Of a DNA stretch of 64,000 nucleotides, positions 8,820 through 18,803 are shown one piece after another. Location: assembly GCA_900290095.1 (NCBI GenBank), contig OKQS01000005.1, positions 1 through 64,000 on the forward strand, written 5' to 3'. Within the stretch, counting starts at the first letter, position 1. Every line of letters starts with the position of its first letter. The notes under the pieces were generated by a model. That model saw nothing but the letters and a program-made list of their open reading frames with translations. It did no database searches and was not told where the DNA came from. The stretch comes from Khoudiadiopia massiliensis. Its GTDB lineage: Bacteria > Bacillota > Clostridia > Tissierellales > Peptoniphilaceae. A program made the translations under genes and the position numbers.

Positions 8820-9295
8820 AGATGAAGGCGGCGGTTTTGACCGTCTCGGATAGGGCAAGCAAGGGAATCTACGAGGATGAGTCCGGCAAGGTTCTAATGA
8901 GATTGATAGAGGATTACGGGCTCCAAGTCTTAGATTATAAGGTTGTTGAAGACGACAGGGAAAAAATAAAAAAAGCCTTGGAAACTTTCTGCGACCAAGG
9001 CATAAACCTGATTATAACCAGCGGCGGGACCGGATTTTCCGAGCGGGATGTTACCCCTGAGGCAACTCTTGATATCCTGGATAAATTAACGCCGGGAATA
9101 GACCAGGCTATGAGGGCTGAAGGGGCAAAAAATACCCCCATGGCATATCTGTCAAGGGGGATTTCAGGTATAAGGGATCAGAGCCTCATTATTAACTTTC
9201 CGGGTAGCCCCAAGGCCTGTAGAGAAAACTTTGACGCCATTTCCGGATTTTTAAAGCACGGTTTGGAAATTATTTCCGGCCGGGCAAACCACTGA
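8816..9295 (+). CDS. mogA: Molybdopterin adenylyltransferase (MogA/MoaB type)
   Basis: This 159-residue protein should adenylylate molybdopterin before molybdate insertion. It carries the family motif SGGTGFSERDVTPEAT and the NFPGSPKA loop. The opening AAVLTVSDRASKG is also typical. It overlaps the preceding gene (ATGA), which suggests translational coupling, and it is the last gene of the mod-moa run. MoaB-type proteins are close relatives, so the mogA symbol is the functional best guess. Confidence 0.9.
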   Translation: MKMKAAVLTVSDRASKGIYEDESGKVLMRLIEDYGLQVLDYKVVEDDREKIKKALETFCDQGINLIITSGGTGFSERDVTPEATLDILDKLTPGIDQAMRAEGAKNTPMAYLSRGISGIRDQSLIINFPGSPKACRENFDAISGFLKHGLEIISGRANH

Positions 9296-9338
9296 ACTTC
9301 AAAAACTCACAGATGTTACTCAATAAATAGCCAGCCGA

Positions 9339-10049
9339 TCAAGCGAAGAAGTCCCTGTATTCGTCAGAATTCCTGAGTCCGGCCAGGGACTTCTTATCAA
9401 GCACGTTGGCCCAGTTAACTTTAAGGCAGTCCAGGGATTTTTCAAGGTCCCTCTCCTCAAGAGCCTTAATAAGGTCGGCGTGTTCAAGATATGTAGATGT
9501 CAGCTCATCAGCGTTTTTCGATGTGTAAAATATTATTTCCAGTCTTTTTATTTTCTTCTTTAAGTTATCAAGTATAGGTTTTACCTCGGTATTTTTAGAC
9601 AAAGCTATTATATGGTCGTGAAAATCATTGTCCAGTGTTATGACCTCAAATTGGAGCTTATTCTCGTTATATTCTTTTATTTCCTCATTTATCGATTTAA
9701 GTGTTTTTATAAAGGAATCATCTATTCTGTCAAAGCCGTCTTTGAGACAAAAAGCCTCGAGATCGTAGACAAGGGGATAGATGTTTTTTATTGAATCGAT
9801 AAAAATGGGGGCGACAATGGTCCACTGGTTGGCCTTGGACATGACAAGACCCTCGTTCTCCAAACGCAGGATGGCTTCTCTTACGGGAGTCCTGCTTATT
9901 CCCAGATTCTCGGATAGCTCATTTATTTTCAGTCGGGTATTTGGCTTAAGTTTGCCGCTGACAATGTTTTCCTCCAAAATATTATAGGCTTCATCCTTGA
10001 CGAAGACCCTTTCGATCTTTTTTGTCTTATTTTTCATTGAGACTGCCAT
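9339..10049 (-). CDS. GntR-family regulator, FadR/FCD subfamily
   Basis: This 236-residue regulator has an N-terminal winged helix (about residues 18-80; LSENLGISRTPVREAILRLENEGLV is diagnostic) and a C-terminal all-helical FCD ligand domain that usually binds a small carboxylate with a metal. Metal-type residues appear in DNDFHDHI and in YLEHADLIKAL. It converges on mogA and is divergent from dpaL. A perfect dyad downstream of the dpaL -10 box is its obvious target. The inferred role is to control the purine-degradation operon in response to a pathway intermediate. GGAAGG precedes the ATG. Confidence 0.88.
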   Translation of the reverse strand: MAVSMKNKTKKIERVFVKDEAYNILEENIVSGKLKPNTRLKINELSENLGISRTPVREAILRLENEGLVMSKANQWTIVAPIFIDSIKNIYPLVYDLEAFCLKDGFDRIDDSFIKTLKSINEEIKEYNENKLQFEVITLDNDFHDHIIALSKNTEVKPILDNLKKKIKRLEIIFYTSKNADELTSTYLEHADLIKALEERDLEKSLDCLKVNWANVLDKKSLAGLRNSDEYRDFFA

Positions 10050-10102
10050 AATTTATTTCCTTCCCCTCTTTATCAAAAGCTGACAATAATGTAAAATATA
10101 GA

Positions 10103-10131
10103 TTGACAGAACAAATATCGCTGGATATAAT
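10103..10131 (+). promoter_or_regulatory. Consensus sigma-A promoter for the dpaL operon
   Basis: TTGACA (10103-10108), exactly 17 bases, then TATAAT (10126-10131): a full consensus match. It reads toward dpaL and would give a leader of about 185 bases. Confidence 0.85.
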
Positions 10132-10135
10132 ATAG

Positions 10136-10154
10136 GTGATATATTACATATCAC
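10136..10154. promoter_or_regulatory. Perfect dyad operator over the dpaL transcription start
   Basis: GTGATAT (10136-10142) and ATATCAC (10148-10154) are exact inverted repeats around 5 bases. The site begins 5 bases after the TATAAT box and covers the expected start of transcription, a repressor position. The divergent GntR/FCD regulator is the natural candidate to bind it. Confidence 0.6.
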
Positions 10155-10322
10155 TCGAGCAAATTATCTCACAGATCACAAGTATTTTCAAGATTTTTTA
10201 AACTGACAACGTTTTCAAACCCCCATTTCGGGGTCAAGGCGGGCGACCTTTCCGGTTGACCTGTTTCAAAATTGTTCAAAGGAATTGCAGGCTGAAATTG
10301 TTCGCTAGAAAGGAATCTTATT
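10155..10322 (+). other. dpaL 5' leader, no gene seen
   Basis: A leader of about 170 bases contains a small hairpin, ACCCC ATTTC GGGGT, at about 10218-10233 and a GAAAGG binding site before the TTG start. I saw no match to a known purine, xanthine or guanidine riboswitch. Confidence 0.35.
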
Positions 10323-11564
10323 TTGGCAGAGTTATTCAACATTGTTCTAAATGACCTCGACAAGAGGGAAAAAGCTTCACTGGATTTTATCAACGAAGAA
10401 ATAGTAAACACGGCACAGCACTTTCACGAGAGTTTCCCTGATTATAAGGAGACCCCGCTGAGAAGACTGAGCAATTTAGCCCAACAGCTGAAAGTCAAGG
10501 ACATATATGTCAAAGACGAGTCCTACAGGTTCGGATTAAACGCCTTTAAGGTTTTAGGCGGATCCTATGCCATAGGAAAATATATAGCTGACAAGCTGGG
10601 CGTAGACATTGATGACCTTCCTTTTGAGAAGATGATCTCTGACGAGGTAAGAGACAAGATCGGCCAGACCACCTTTGTTACGGCAACTGACGGAAACCAC
10701 GGAAGAGGCGTTGCCTGGACAGCCCAGCAGCTCAAACAAAAGTGCGTCGTATTCATGCCGGAAGGATCGGCAATTGAAAGACGTGACAATATCAGAGCAC
10801 ACGGCGCCGAATGCGAAATAATGGAAGGCCTAAACTATGACGACTGCGTAAGATTGGCCAGCAAGAATGCCGATGAAAAGGGCTGGGTCATGGTTCAGGA
10901 TACGGCCTGGGAAGGATATGAAAAGATCCCGACATGGATTATTCAAGGCTATGCAACCTTGGCGAAGGAAGCCAAGGAGCAGATAGAAAAGGACGGCTTA
11001 AAGCCAACCCACATCTTCGTCCAAGCCGGAGTCGGATCATTTGCAACAGGGGTAACCGGATATTTCTCAAGCGTTTATCAGGGAGACGAAAAGCCCTTCA
11101 TAACCGTTGTGGAACCGGAAAAAGCCAACTGCAACTATATAACAGCCAAGGCTGATGACGGCAAGATACACCATGTTACAGGTAAGATGGACACCATAAT
11201 GGCGGGCTTGGCATGTGGAGAGCCCGTAACAGTAGGATGGCCCATACTTCATTCATACGCCGATGCCTTTATGTCGGTTCCCGATTATTCAGCGGCAAGG
11301 GGAATGAGAATCCTGGGCAATCCCTTAAAGGATGATGAGAAAATTATATCCGGAGAGAGCGGAGCGGTAACAACAGGCGTAGTAGCCGATGTTATGCAGA
11401 GAGACGATCTCAAGGATATAAGAGAGAAGCTGAAGTTGGACGAGAATTCAGTAGTTCTCCTGATTTCCACAGAGGGAGACACAGACTTTGCCCACTATAG
11501 GCAGGTAGTCTGGGATGGAATCCACTGTAGTAAGGAAGAGTACAACTACACAATACAGAGATAG
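10323..11564 (+). CDS. dpaL: 2,3-Diaminopropionate ammonia-lyase
   Basis: This 413-residue fold-type II PLP enzyme (E. coli YgeX) cleaves 2,3-diaminopropionate to pyruvate and ammonia. The PLP lysine is in KDESYRFGLNAFKVLGGSYA. The substrate-loop TDGNHGRGVAWTAQ and the C-terminal GESGAVTTG phosphate-binding loop are intact. The start is TTG at 10323. In purine-degrading anaerobes this enzyme is thought to complete breakdown of the purine-derived C3 unit. It is the first gene after the consensus promoter and leads ygeW, ygeY and ygfK. Confidence 0.93.
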   Translation: MAELFNIVLNDLDKREKASLDFINEEIVNTAQHFHESFPDYKETPLRRLSNLAQQLKVKDIYVKDESYRFGLNAFKVLGGSYAIGKYIADKLGVDIDDLPFEKMISDEVRDKIGQTTFVTATDGNHGRGVAWTAQQLKQKCVVFMPEGSAIERRDNIRAHGAECEIMEGLNYDDCVRLASKNADEKGWVMVQDTAWEGYEKIPTWIIQGYATLAKEAKEQIEKDGLKPTHIFVQAGVGSFATGVTGYFSSVYQGDEKPFITVVEPEKANCNYITAKADDGKIHHVTGKMDTIMAGLACGEPVTVGWPILHSYADAFMSVPDYSAARGMRILGNPLKDDEKIISGESGAVTTGVVADVMQRDDLKDIREKLKLDENSVVLLISTEGDTDFAHYRQVVWDGIHCSKEEYNYTIQR

Positions 11565-11674
11565 TGAGTCGGCAAGAGGACAAGGACGGACCGGAAGGTT
11601 AAGGTTAATTAGGCAATTAAGCTGGCACAAAATGTCAAGCTTGGAAATTAAAAAAAGAAAAGGAGATTTCACAC

Positions 11675-12877
11675 ATGGCAAATGATATCAAGAAGTTAAT
11701 TCAGGATTTGGGACAGTATGATTTTTCAAAACTCTATCATAACGACTTCTTCCACACATGGGATAAGACACAGGATGAGTTGAAGGCTATTTGGCAGGTT
11801 GCGGACATTTTGAGGGCTATGAGGGAAGACAATATTTCTCCCAAGATCTTTGATTCAGGACTTGGAATTTCACTTTTCAGAGACAACTCAACAAGAACCC
11901 GTTTCTCATTCGCATCAGCTTGTAACCTCTTAGGTCTTGAAGTTCAGGATTTAGACGAAGGCAAGAGCCAGATCGCTCACGGCGAAACTGTAAAAGAAAC
12001 TGCAAACATGATTTCTTTCATGGCTGACGTTATAGGTATACGTGATGACATGTACATCGGCAAGGGCTACACATACATGAAGAATTTCTCTGAATATGTT
12101 CAGGAAGGATTTAATGACGGCGTTCTGGAACAGAGACCGACATTGGTCAACCTACAGTGCGACATTGACCACCCGACACAGACAATGGCCGACCTCCTTC
12201 ATGCAATACATGAGTTTGGCGGAATTGAGAATCTCAAGGGCAAGAAGGTTGCTATGACTTGGGCATATTCACCCTCATACGGCAAGCCCCTTTCAGTTCC
12301 ACAGGGAATCTCAGGCCTCTTCACAAGACTCGGAATGGACGTCGTTTTGGCACATCCGGAAGGATACGAGATCATGCCGGAGGTTGAGGAGATCGCAAAG
12401 AAGAATGCCGAGAAATACGGCGGGTCATTCACAAAGACAAACTCCATGGAAGAAGCTTTCAAGGATGCCGACATAGTTTATCCTAAGTCATGGGCACCTT
12501 TCGCAGCCATGGAAAAGAGAACAAACCTCTACGGAGAGGGAGACCAGGCGGGAATTGACAAGCTTGAGCATGAGCTCCTGGAAGCCAACAAGTCACATAT
12601 GGATTGGCAGTGCACAGAGGAATTGATGAAGACTACAAAAGACGGCAAGGCCCTTTACATGCATTGTCTGCCGGCCGACATCACAGGTCTTTCCTGCGAG
12701 GAGGGCGAAGTTGACGAGTCAGTATTTGACCGCTACAGGGAGCCGCTTTACAAGCAGGCAAGCTACAAGCCATACGTGATCGCAGCCATGATCCTTCTTC
12801 AGAAGATCAAGGATCCGCAGGCCAAGCTCAGCGAGTTGGTTGAAAAGGCAACAAAGAGACTTAATGACAACAACTAA
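11675..12877 (+). CDS. ygeW: Knotted carbamoyltransferase YgeW
   Basis: This 400-residue member of the aspartate/ornithine carbamoyltransferase superfamily has the YgeW features. The carbamoyl-phosphate motif appears as [14 protein letters not shown], with [11 protein letters not shown] and the second-domain [10 protein letters not shown]. The length exceeds ordinary OTC (about 330) because of the YgeW-type insertions. It likely moves a carbamoyl group from a ureido intermediate of purine breakdown toward carbamoyl phosphate, for ATP synthesis by carbamate kinase. No carbamate kinase gene is in the window. AAAAGGAG precedes the ATG, and ygeY follows after 47 bases. Confidence 0.93.
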   Translation: MANDIKKLIQDLGQYDFSKLYHNDFFHTWDKTQDELKAIWQVADILRAMREDNISPKIFDSGLGISLFRDNSTRTRFSFASACNLLGLEVQDLDEGKSQIAHGETVKETANMISFMADVIGIRDDMYIGKGYTYMKNFSEYVQEGFNDGVLEQRPTLVNLQCDIDHPTQTMADLLHAIHEFGGIENLKGKKVAMTWAYSPSYGKPLSVPQGISGLFTRLGMDVVLAHPEGYEIMPEVEEIAKKNAEKYGGSFTKTNSMEEAFKDADIVYPKSWAPFAAMEKRTNLYGEGDQAGIDKLEHELLEANKSHMDWQCTEELMKTTKDGKALYMHCLPADITGLSCEEGEVDESVFDRYREPLYKQASYKPYVIAAMILLQKIKDPQAKLSELVEKATKRLNDNN

Positions 12878-12924
12878 TCAAGAGATTAGAGGATAAAAAA
12901 TATTTGGTTAAGGAGGAAAAGATA

Positions 12925-14244
12925 ATGGCAGATTTCGATTTTAATTTAATAAAGGAAAAAGCACAGGGATATCAGAAGGATATGATCGCCTTTTTAAGAG
13001 ATTTGATCAGACTTAAGGGCGAGTCATGCGAAGAGGGTGACAAGGCCAAGAGAATAAAAGAAGAGATGGAAAAAGTCGGCTTCAACAAGGCTTGGATTGA
13101 CAAACAGGGCAACGTTCTTGGTGAAATGGGAACAGGTGAAACCCTGATAGCCTTCGACGGACATATCGATACAGTAGGTATCGGAAACATTGACAACTGG
13201 GAATTCGATCCTTATGAGGGCTTTGAAGATGACAATTTCATCGGCGGCCGCGGATCAAGTGACCAGTTGGGCGGACCTGTAGCAGCTGTTTACGGAGCAA
13301 AGATCCTCAAGGACTTGGGATACCTCAACGATAAGTATAGGGTCCTGGTTACAGGAACAGTCCAGGAAGAGGACTGCGACGGCAACTGCTGGTTATACAT
13401 GATCGAACAGGAAAATGTACGTCCGGAATTCGTAGTTTCCACAGAGCCCACAGACGGCGGAATTTACAGAGGACAGAGGGGAAGAATGGAAATCCGCGTT
13501 GACGTAAAGGGTGTATCCTGCCACGGATCAGCTCCTGAAAGAGGAGACAACGCCATTTATAAGATGGCTGACATCCTAAAGGACGTTGAAGCTTTGAATG
13601 AGAACCCGGCTGACGACTCTGTTGAGATCAAGGGCCTGGTAAAGATGCTTGATAAAAAGTACAACAAAGAATATGAAGAAGCCAACTTCCTGGGACGTGG
13701 AACAGTAACAACAAGCCAGATCTTCTTCACATCACCTTCAAGATGCGCCGTTGCAGACTCATGCTCAATCTCTCTTGACAGACGTATGACAGCCGGTGAG
13801 ACATGGCAGTCCTGCATTAAAGAAATTGAAGACCTGCCTTCAGTAAAGAAGCACGGCGGCAAGGTAAGCATGTACAACTACAAGAGAGCTTCATGGACAG
13901 GTTTGGAATATGAGCAGGAATGCTACTTCCCGACATGGGTAATTCCCAAAGACCACAAGGTAACAAAGGCCATGGAAGATGCTTATAAGGGCCTCTTCGG
14001 TGACGAGAGAATTTCTCCGCCAATTGAAAAAGAAGAGAAGAAGAGGGCTGCACGTCCATTGACAGACAAGTGGACCTTCTCAACAAACGGGGTAGCCATA
14101 ATGGGACGTCATGACATACCCGTTATCGGATTCGGACCCGGAGCTGAGGACCAGGCTCACGCACCAAACGAAGTAACCTTCAAGCAGGACTTGGTAACAT
14201 GCGCAGCAGTTTATGCAGCCCTGCCGCTGGTTTACACAAAATAA
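12925..14244 (+). CDS. ygeY: M20-family hydrolase YgeY (selenium-cluster peptidase-like)
   Basis: This 439-residue zinc hydrolase of the M20 deacylase/peptidase fold has the metal and catalytic motifs [27 protein letters not shown] and a late PNEVTF segment. Members of this subfamily occur with molybdenum-hydroxylase and purine clusters and probably cleave an acyl-diaminopropionate or ureido intermediate. I chose the ATG at 12925 because AAGGAGG lies 8 bases upstream. An in-frame TTG at 12904 lies before that site and is unlikely. Confidence 0.92.
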   Translation: MADFDFNLIKEKAQGYQKDMIAFLRDLIRLKGESCEEGDKAKRIKEEMEKVGFNKAWIDKQGNVLGEMGTGETLIAFDGHIDTVGIGNIDNWEFDPYEGFEDDNFIGGRGSSDQLGGPVAAVYGAKILKDLGYLNDKYRVLVTGTVQEEDCDGNCWLYMIEQENVRPEFVVSTEPTDGGIYRGQRGRMEIRVDVKGVSCHGSAPERGDNAIYKMADILKDVEALNENPADDSVEIKGLVKMLDKKYNKEYEEANFLGRGTVTTSQIFFTSPSRCAVADSCSISLDRRMTAGETWQSCIKEIEDLPSVKKHGGKVSMYNYKRASWTGLEYEQECYFPTWVIPKDHKVTKAMEDAYKGLFGDERISPPIEKEEKKRAARPLTDKWTFSTNGVAIMGRHDIPVIGFGPGAEDQAHAPNEVTFKQDLVTCAAVYAALPLVYTK

Positions 14245-14270
14245 TTTAAGACTAAATTGACATGAACATA

Positions 14271-14357
14271 TAGCCGGTATCCGAGGGCATATCGGATGCC
14301 GGCTAAAGTGTCATTATCGATAGATCACAATAAGGAAAGCCGGGACTTTTCGCCGGC
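14271..14357 (+). promoter_or_regulatory. Strong stem-loop pair in the ygeY-ygfK gap
   Basis: TAGCCGGTATCCGA (14271-14284) pairs with TCGGATGCCGGCTA (14292-14305) with one G-U. A second small helix, GCCGG/CCGGC, spans 14339-14357 and is followed by AATTTT. Neither has a classic long U-tract, so partial termination or an mRNA processing/stability element both fit. Confidence 0.5.
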
Positions 14358-14408
14358 AATTTTCCATTAAAAAAACCTTTTCACAGATAAAAGAGCAAGG
14401 GAGTAGAT

Positions 14409-17400
14409 ATGAGTGAATTCATGAGACCGTTACCTTTCGACCAGTTAATTAAGTGGGCCCTCAAAGAATATGAGAGCCGTGGCAGAGTTTTCGGTGTAAA
14501 AAAAGAAGATTTTTACCACAATGAAAGTGGCAAAAAGCTCAAGACGGTATTCGGAGATGAGATTTCTTCAGCGGTAGGACCTGCAGCAGGCCCCCACAGC
14601 CAGTTGGCTCAAAACATAGTCACATCTTATTTGACAGGAGCCAGATTTATAGAGCTGAAAACCGTCCAGATTATAGACGGTGAGGACATTCAGAAGGCAA
14701 TCGGAAGACCCTGTATCTTGGCCCAGGATGAATGCTACAACTGTGAGTGGTCAACAGAGCTCACAGTCCAACAGGCTTATGACGAGTATATTAAGGGCTA
14801 CTTCGCCATTCAAGTATTGGCCAAGGAATTTGACCTGGCAGATTCAAAAGACTTTGCTTACAACATGTCTGTCGGATACGACCTCAAGGGAATCCAGTCG
14901 GAAAAAATCGATAACTACATAGAGGGCTTAAAGGACGCTTCAAATTCTAAGATCTACAATGAATGCGTGGAATTTTTAAAGACTACCGACATTCTTAAGA
15001 AGTTCGGCAAGGAAGACCTTGAAAAAATCAGCCCTAAAGTGTGCAGCTCAATAACCCTGTCAACCCTCCATGGTTGCCCGGCCCATGAAATCGAGGCAAT
15101 AGCTCAATACTTGTTGACGGTCAAGAAAGTAAACACCTTCATCAAGTGCAACCCGACCATGCTGGGCTATGAATATGCAAGAAAGACCTTGGATGATATG
15201 GGTTATGACTACATAGCCTTCACAGACCACCACTTCAACAACGACCTCCAGTACGAGGATGCCGTGGTTATGCTTGACAAGCTCATGAAAATTGCTGAAA
15301 AAGAAGGCCTGGCCTTCGGCGTCAAGCTGACCAATACCTTCCCTGTCGATGTCGAGAGAAATGAATTGCCTTCACAGGAAATGTACATGTCAGGCAGGTC
15401 ACTCCTTCCATTAACAATTTCTATGGCGGCTATGCTTTCAAAGAAATTTGACGGAAAGCTCCCGATCTCATATTCAGGCGGTGCCGACGCAATAAATATC
15501 AAGGAAATTTTCGATGTTATAGGTCAGCCTGTAACTGTTGCTACAACCATACTTAAACCGGGCGGATATGCCAGGTTCAAGCAGCTTGCCGAAGAGAGCG
15601 AGAGCCTACTGGATCGTGAGTTCAAGGGAATAGACGTAGACAAAGTTATTGCCTTGAGAGACAAGATCATAGGCGATTGGAAAAACAATAAACTCTACAG
15701 GGAAAAGGTCAACTCAAGGAAGACAGACTCGGCTCTGCCCCTGACTGACTGCTTCAAGGCGCCATGCAAACAGGGCGGTTGCCCAATAGGCCAGCAGGTT
15801 CCTGAATACCTCAAGCTCGTAGCTGATGGAGAATATGATAAGGCGTTCGAAGTAATTGCCAACGACAACACATCACCGACAATATTGGGAGAGCTCTGTG
15901 CCCACTATTGTCAGGACCATTGTACAAGGGTTGACTATGAAAAGACCCTGCAGATAAGAGAAATCAAGCTCATAGCTGCCAATGAGGCCCAGGAAGCTTA
16001 TCTCGGAAAAATTGAAAAGACCCAGATCAAGTCGGACTCCAAGGTCTGCGTAATCGGCGCAGGTCCGGCCGGAATTGCCGTCGCTTCTTACTTGAGAAGG
16101 AACGGGGTTCAGGTAAAAGTGTTTGAGAAACTTGGCAAGCCCTATGGAATTGTTAGCCATGTAATTCCCGATTTCAGAATTTCCGATGAGGAGATTGAAA
16201 GGGATTATCAGATAGCGGTCAAGCAGGGGGTCGAGTTTGTCTTCAACCATGAAGTTACCGAATCTTATGAAGAACTGAAAAAAGAATTTGATTACGTCAT
16301 AGTCGCAACCGGAGCTTGGAAAGAGGGCTGGTCACCTGTTAAAGAGGGCGGTGAATACGTGATAGATGCTCTTGATTTCCTGTGGAAATGCAGGATGGAA
16401 GGCGGAGCAAAACTTGGCAAGAAGGTTGCCATAGTCGGAGCCGGAGACGTTGCAATGGACTGCACAAGAACAGCTGCAAGACAGCCGGGCGTTGAAGAAG
16501 CTTCACTCGTCTACAGAAGGACCGAAGCCTACATGCCGGCCACCCAGGGAGAAGTTAATGATGTAAAGGCGGAGGGCCACAAGATTTATGAGCTCTTAGC
16601 ACCGATTTCCTATGACGGAAAGATCCTCAAATGCGAAAAGATGAAGCTTGGTGCCTTCGATGCCAGCGGAAGAAAGTCAATTGAGGGAACCGGAGAATTC
16701 CTTGAAATGGAGTTTGACGCCGTTATCGGAGCTACCGGAGCCAGGGTTGATACCACAAGCTTTGAAAAGAACGGAATTAACCTTGATGACCGCAAGAAAC
16801 CCAAGCTACTCGAAACAAACGAATCCAACCTCAAGAACGTATATATTATAGGAGACTGCAAGACCGGAGCTTCAACCATAGTCAAGGCCATGGGAGATGC
16901 TAAGAAGGTCGCCCTGGATATCCTCAAAAAAGAGGGTCTGGGCAATGACTTTAAAAAATTCCAAGTCAATGAAGATCCCGAGGAGATCTACATGAAGAGG
17001 GGCTTCCTTGAAGGGGTTAAGCAGGGCAAGGCTGAGGGAGAAAGGTGCCTCAAGTGCGACCAGATCTGCGAAGTCTGCACCGAGGTCTGCCCCAACAGGG
17101 CCAATGTGGCAATTGAGGTTGAAGGCTATGACAACTTCCACCAGATCGTCCACATCGACGGCATGTGCAACGAGTGTGGAAACTGCGGAGTTTTCTGCCC
17201 CCACGCCGGTCTGCCGTATAAGGACAAGTTCACGGTATTCTGGACCGAGGAGGACTTCATCGACTCAACAAACGTCGGAATCCTGAAACTCGGAGAGGGC
17301 CACTATAAGGCAAGAATTGAAAACGGCAATATAATCGAAACCAAAGACATAAAGAAGGACCTTTCGGAGACTTTCGTAAACTTCATTGAAAGCCTTGAAA

Positions 17401-17447
17401 AGAACTATAGCTACTACCTGGAGCCGACAGCAGTCCTGAACAAGTAA
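14409..17447 (+). CDS. ygfK: YgfK-type iron-sulfur flavoprotein oxidoreductase
   Basis: This 1012-residue protein is often annotated as a putative selenate reductase subunit, but recent work on anaerobic purine degradation makes a role in purine-intermediate reduction more likely. Domains in order: an N-terminal dihydroorotate/dihydropyrimidine dehydrogenase-like barrel (about 1-420); a Cys-rich linker CKAPCKQGGCPIGQQ; a GltD-like FAD/NAD(P)H module with VIGAGPAGIAVAS and VAIVGAGDVAMDC; and a C-terminal ferredoxin domain with CLKCDQICEVCTEVCPN and CNECGNCGVFCPH. The layout echoes dihydropyrimidine dehydrogenase with domains rearranged. It is followed by ssnA after 15 bases. Confidence 0.92.
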   Translation: MSEFMRPLPFDQLIKWALKEYESRGRVFGVKKEDFYHNESGKKLKTVFGDEISSAVGPAAGPHSQLAQNIVTSYLTGARFIELKTVQIIDGEDIQKAIGRPCILAQDECYNCEWSTELTVQQAYDEYIKGYFAIQVLAKEFDLADSKDFAYNMSVGYDLKGIQSEKIDNYIEGLKDASNSKIYNECVEFLKTTDILKKFGKEDLEKISPKVCSSITLSTLHGCPAHEIEAIAQYLLTVKKVNTFIKCNPTMLGYEYARKTLDDMGYDYIAFTDHHFNNDLQYEDAVVMLDKLMKIAEKEGLAFGVKLTNTFPVDVERNELPSQEMYMSGRSLLPLTISMAAMLSKKFDGKLPISYSGGADAINIKEIFDVIGQPVTVATTILKPGGYARFKQLAEESESLLDREFKGIDVDKVIALRDKIIGDWKNNKLYREKVNSRKTDSALPLTDCFKAPCKQGGCPIGQQVPEYLKLVADGEYDKAFEVIANDNTSPTILGELCAHYCQDHCTRVDYEKTLQIREIKLIAANEAQEAYLGKIEKTQIKSDSKVCVIGAGPAGIAVASYLRRNGVQVKVFEKLGKPYGIVSHVIPDFRISDEEIERDYQIAVKQGVEFVFNHEVTESYEELKKEFDYVIVATGAWKEGWSPVKEGGEYVIDALDFLWKCRMEGGAKLGKKVAIVGAGDVAMDCTRTAARQPGVEEASLVYRRTEAYMPATQGEVNDVKAEGHKIYELLAPISYDGKILKCEKMKLGAFDASGRKSIEGTGEFLEMEFDAVIGATGARVDTTSFEKNGINLDDRKKPKLLETNESNLKNVYIIGDCKTGASTIVKAMGDAKKVALDILKKEGLGNDFKKFQVNEDPEEIYMKRGFLEGVKQGKAEGERCLKCDQICEVCTEVCPNRANVAIEVEGYDNFHQIVHIDGMCNECGNCGVFCPHAGLPYKDKFTVFWTEEDFIDSTNVGILKLGEGHYKARIENGNIIETKDIKKDLSETFVNFIESLEKNYSYYLEPTAVLNK

Positions 17448-17462
17448 TAATAAGGAGATACT

Positions 17463-18782
17463 ATGATAATTACAGCAAAAGCTATAATATGTAACGATTC
17501 CTCAAACAGCTTCTATGAAGACGGAGCTATCTATATTAAAGACAACATCATAGAGGATGTTGGCAATAGGGAGGAAATTTTAAAAAAGTATCCCAATGAA
17601 GAAGTTGTCGACAAGAGCGATAAGCTGGTAATGCCGGGCTTCATATGCGCCCATTCCCACATATATTCAACATATGCCAGGGGAATGGCCGTATCAAAGC
17701 CGACCGATAATTTTTTCAACGTCCTGAAAAACCAGTGGTGGGCCTTGGATAAGCAGCTGACCCTGAAAGATGTCAAGCTCAACGGCCTGGCCACATATAT
17801 GGAGTCAATAGCAAACGGCGTAACCACAATAATTGACCACCATGCGGGACCCAACTCAATAGAAGGCTCTCTCTTCACCCTGGCCGAAGCGGCCAAAGAG
17901 GTGGGAATGAGGGCCAGCCTCTGCTATGAAGTCAGCGACCGTGACGGAATAGAAAAAAGCGATCAGGGTATAAAAGAAAACATAGAATGGATTAAGCAGG
18001 CCAAGAAGGAAGACGATATGCTCCACGGCCTCTTTGGCCTCCACGCCTCATTCACCTTGAGCGACAGGACCCTGGAAAAGGCTCAAAACGAGATGGCCGG
18101 CCTTTATGACGGCTACCATGTCCACATTGCCGAGGGAATAGAGGACCAGTGGGAGACCTTGAAGATGAGCGGAAAGCGCGTAGTCGAGAGACTTGAAGGC
18201 TACGATATCTTCTCCGAGCACACCCTCTCGGTCCACAATGTTCATGTAAATGAAAGAGAAATGAACATATTGAAACACCACAATGCCATGGCGGTATTCA
18301 ATCCCGAATCCAACATGAACAATGCCGTCGGATGTCCTCCCATACTCAGGATGCTGGAAAAGGGCATACTGGTCGGAATGGGGACAGACGCATACACAAA
18401 CGATATGTTTGAATCCATGAAGGTATCGAACATTCTGCTCTCACACAATGCCTGTGACCCCACCAAGGGTTTCGGGGAGACCATCGAGATGCAGTTTAAG
18501 AATAACCCCAAGATCATGGACAGGTACCTGGAGAAGCCGGTAGGCAGGATCCAGAAGGGTGCCTATGCGGATATAGTCACCTTTGATTACGATCCCTACA
18601 CACCGCTTCGGGCAAACAACTGGGCCGGCCATGTTTTGTTCGGCCTGACCGGAAGATTGGTAAACGATACCATGATCAATGGCAAATTTGTAATGAAAGA
18701 CAGGGAAATAGTCACTGTAGACAGGGCAAAAATCCATGCCGACTCAAGGCAGAGGGCAGCCCAAATCTGGCCCAACCTCTAG
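17463..18782 (+). CDS. ssnA: SsnA-type amidohydrolase
   Basis: This 439-residue member of the amidohydrolase superfamily has metal ligands in ICAHSHIYS, HVHIAEG, SVHNVHVNE and MGTDAYTNDMF. SsnA accompanies ygfK and molybdenum hydroxylases in many anaerobes and probably deaminates or opens a ring of a purine-derived intermediate. AAGGAG lies 6 bases before the ATG. The second purine permease follows after 21 bases. The substrate is not established from sequence. Confidence 0.92.
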   Translation: MIITAKAIICNDSSNSFYEDGAIYIKDNIIEDVGNREEILKKYPNEEVVDKSDKLVMPGFICAHSHIYSTYARGMAVSKPTDNFFNVLKNQWWALDKQLTLKDVKLNGLATYMESIANGVTTIIDHHAGPNSIEGSLFTLAEAAKEVGMRASLCYEVSDRDGIEKSDQGIKENIEWIKQAKKEDDMLHGLFGLHASFTLSDRTLEKAQNEMAGLYDGYHVHIAEGIEDQWETLKMSGKRVVERLEGYDIFSEHTLSVHNVHVNEREMNILKHHNAMAVFNPESNMNNAVGCPPILRMLEKGILVGMGTDAYTNDMFESMKVSNILLSHNACDPTKGFGETIEMQFKNNPKIMDRYLEKPVGRIQKGAYADIVTFDYDPYTPLRANNWAGHVLFGLTGRLVNDTMINGKFVMKDREIVTVDRAKIHADSRQRAAQIWPNL

Positions 18783-18803
18783 TCCTGGAAATTAGGAGAA
18801 AAA

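Noticed and set aside
14409-17447. YgfK as a true selenate reductase
   Set aside because: That label rests on old annotation. The domains resemble dihydropyrimidine dehydrogenase/GltD, and the setting is purine degradation.
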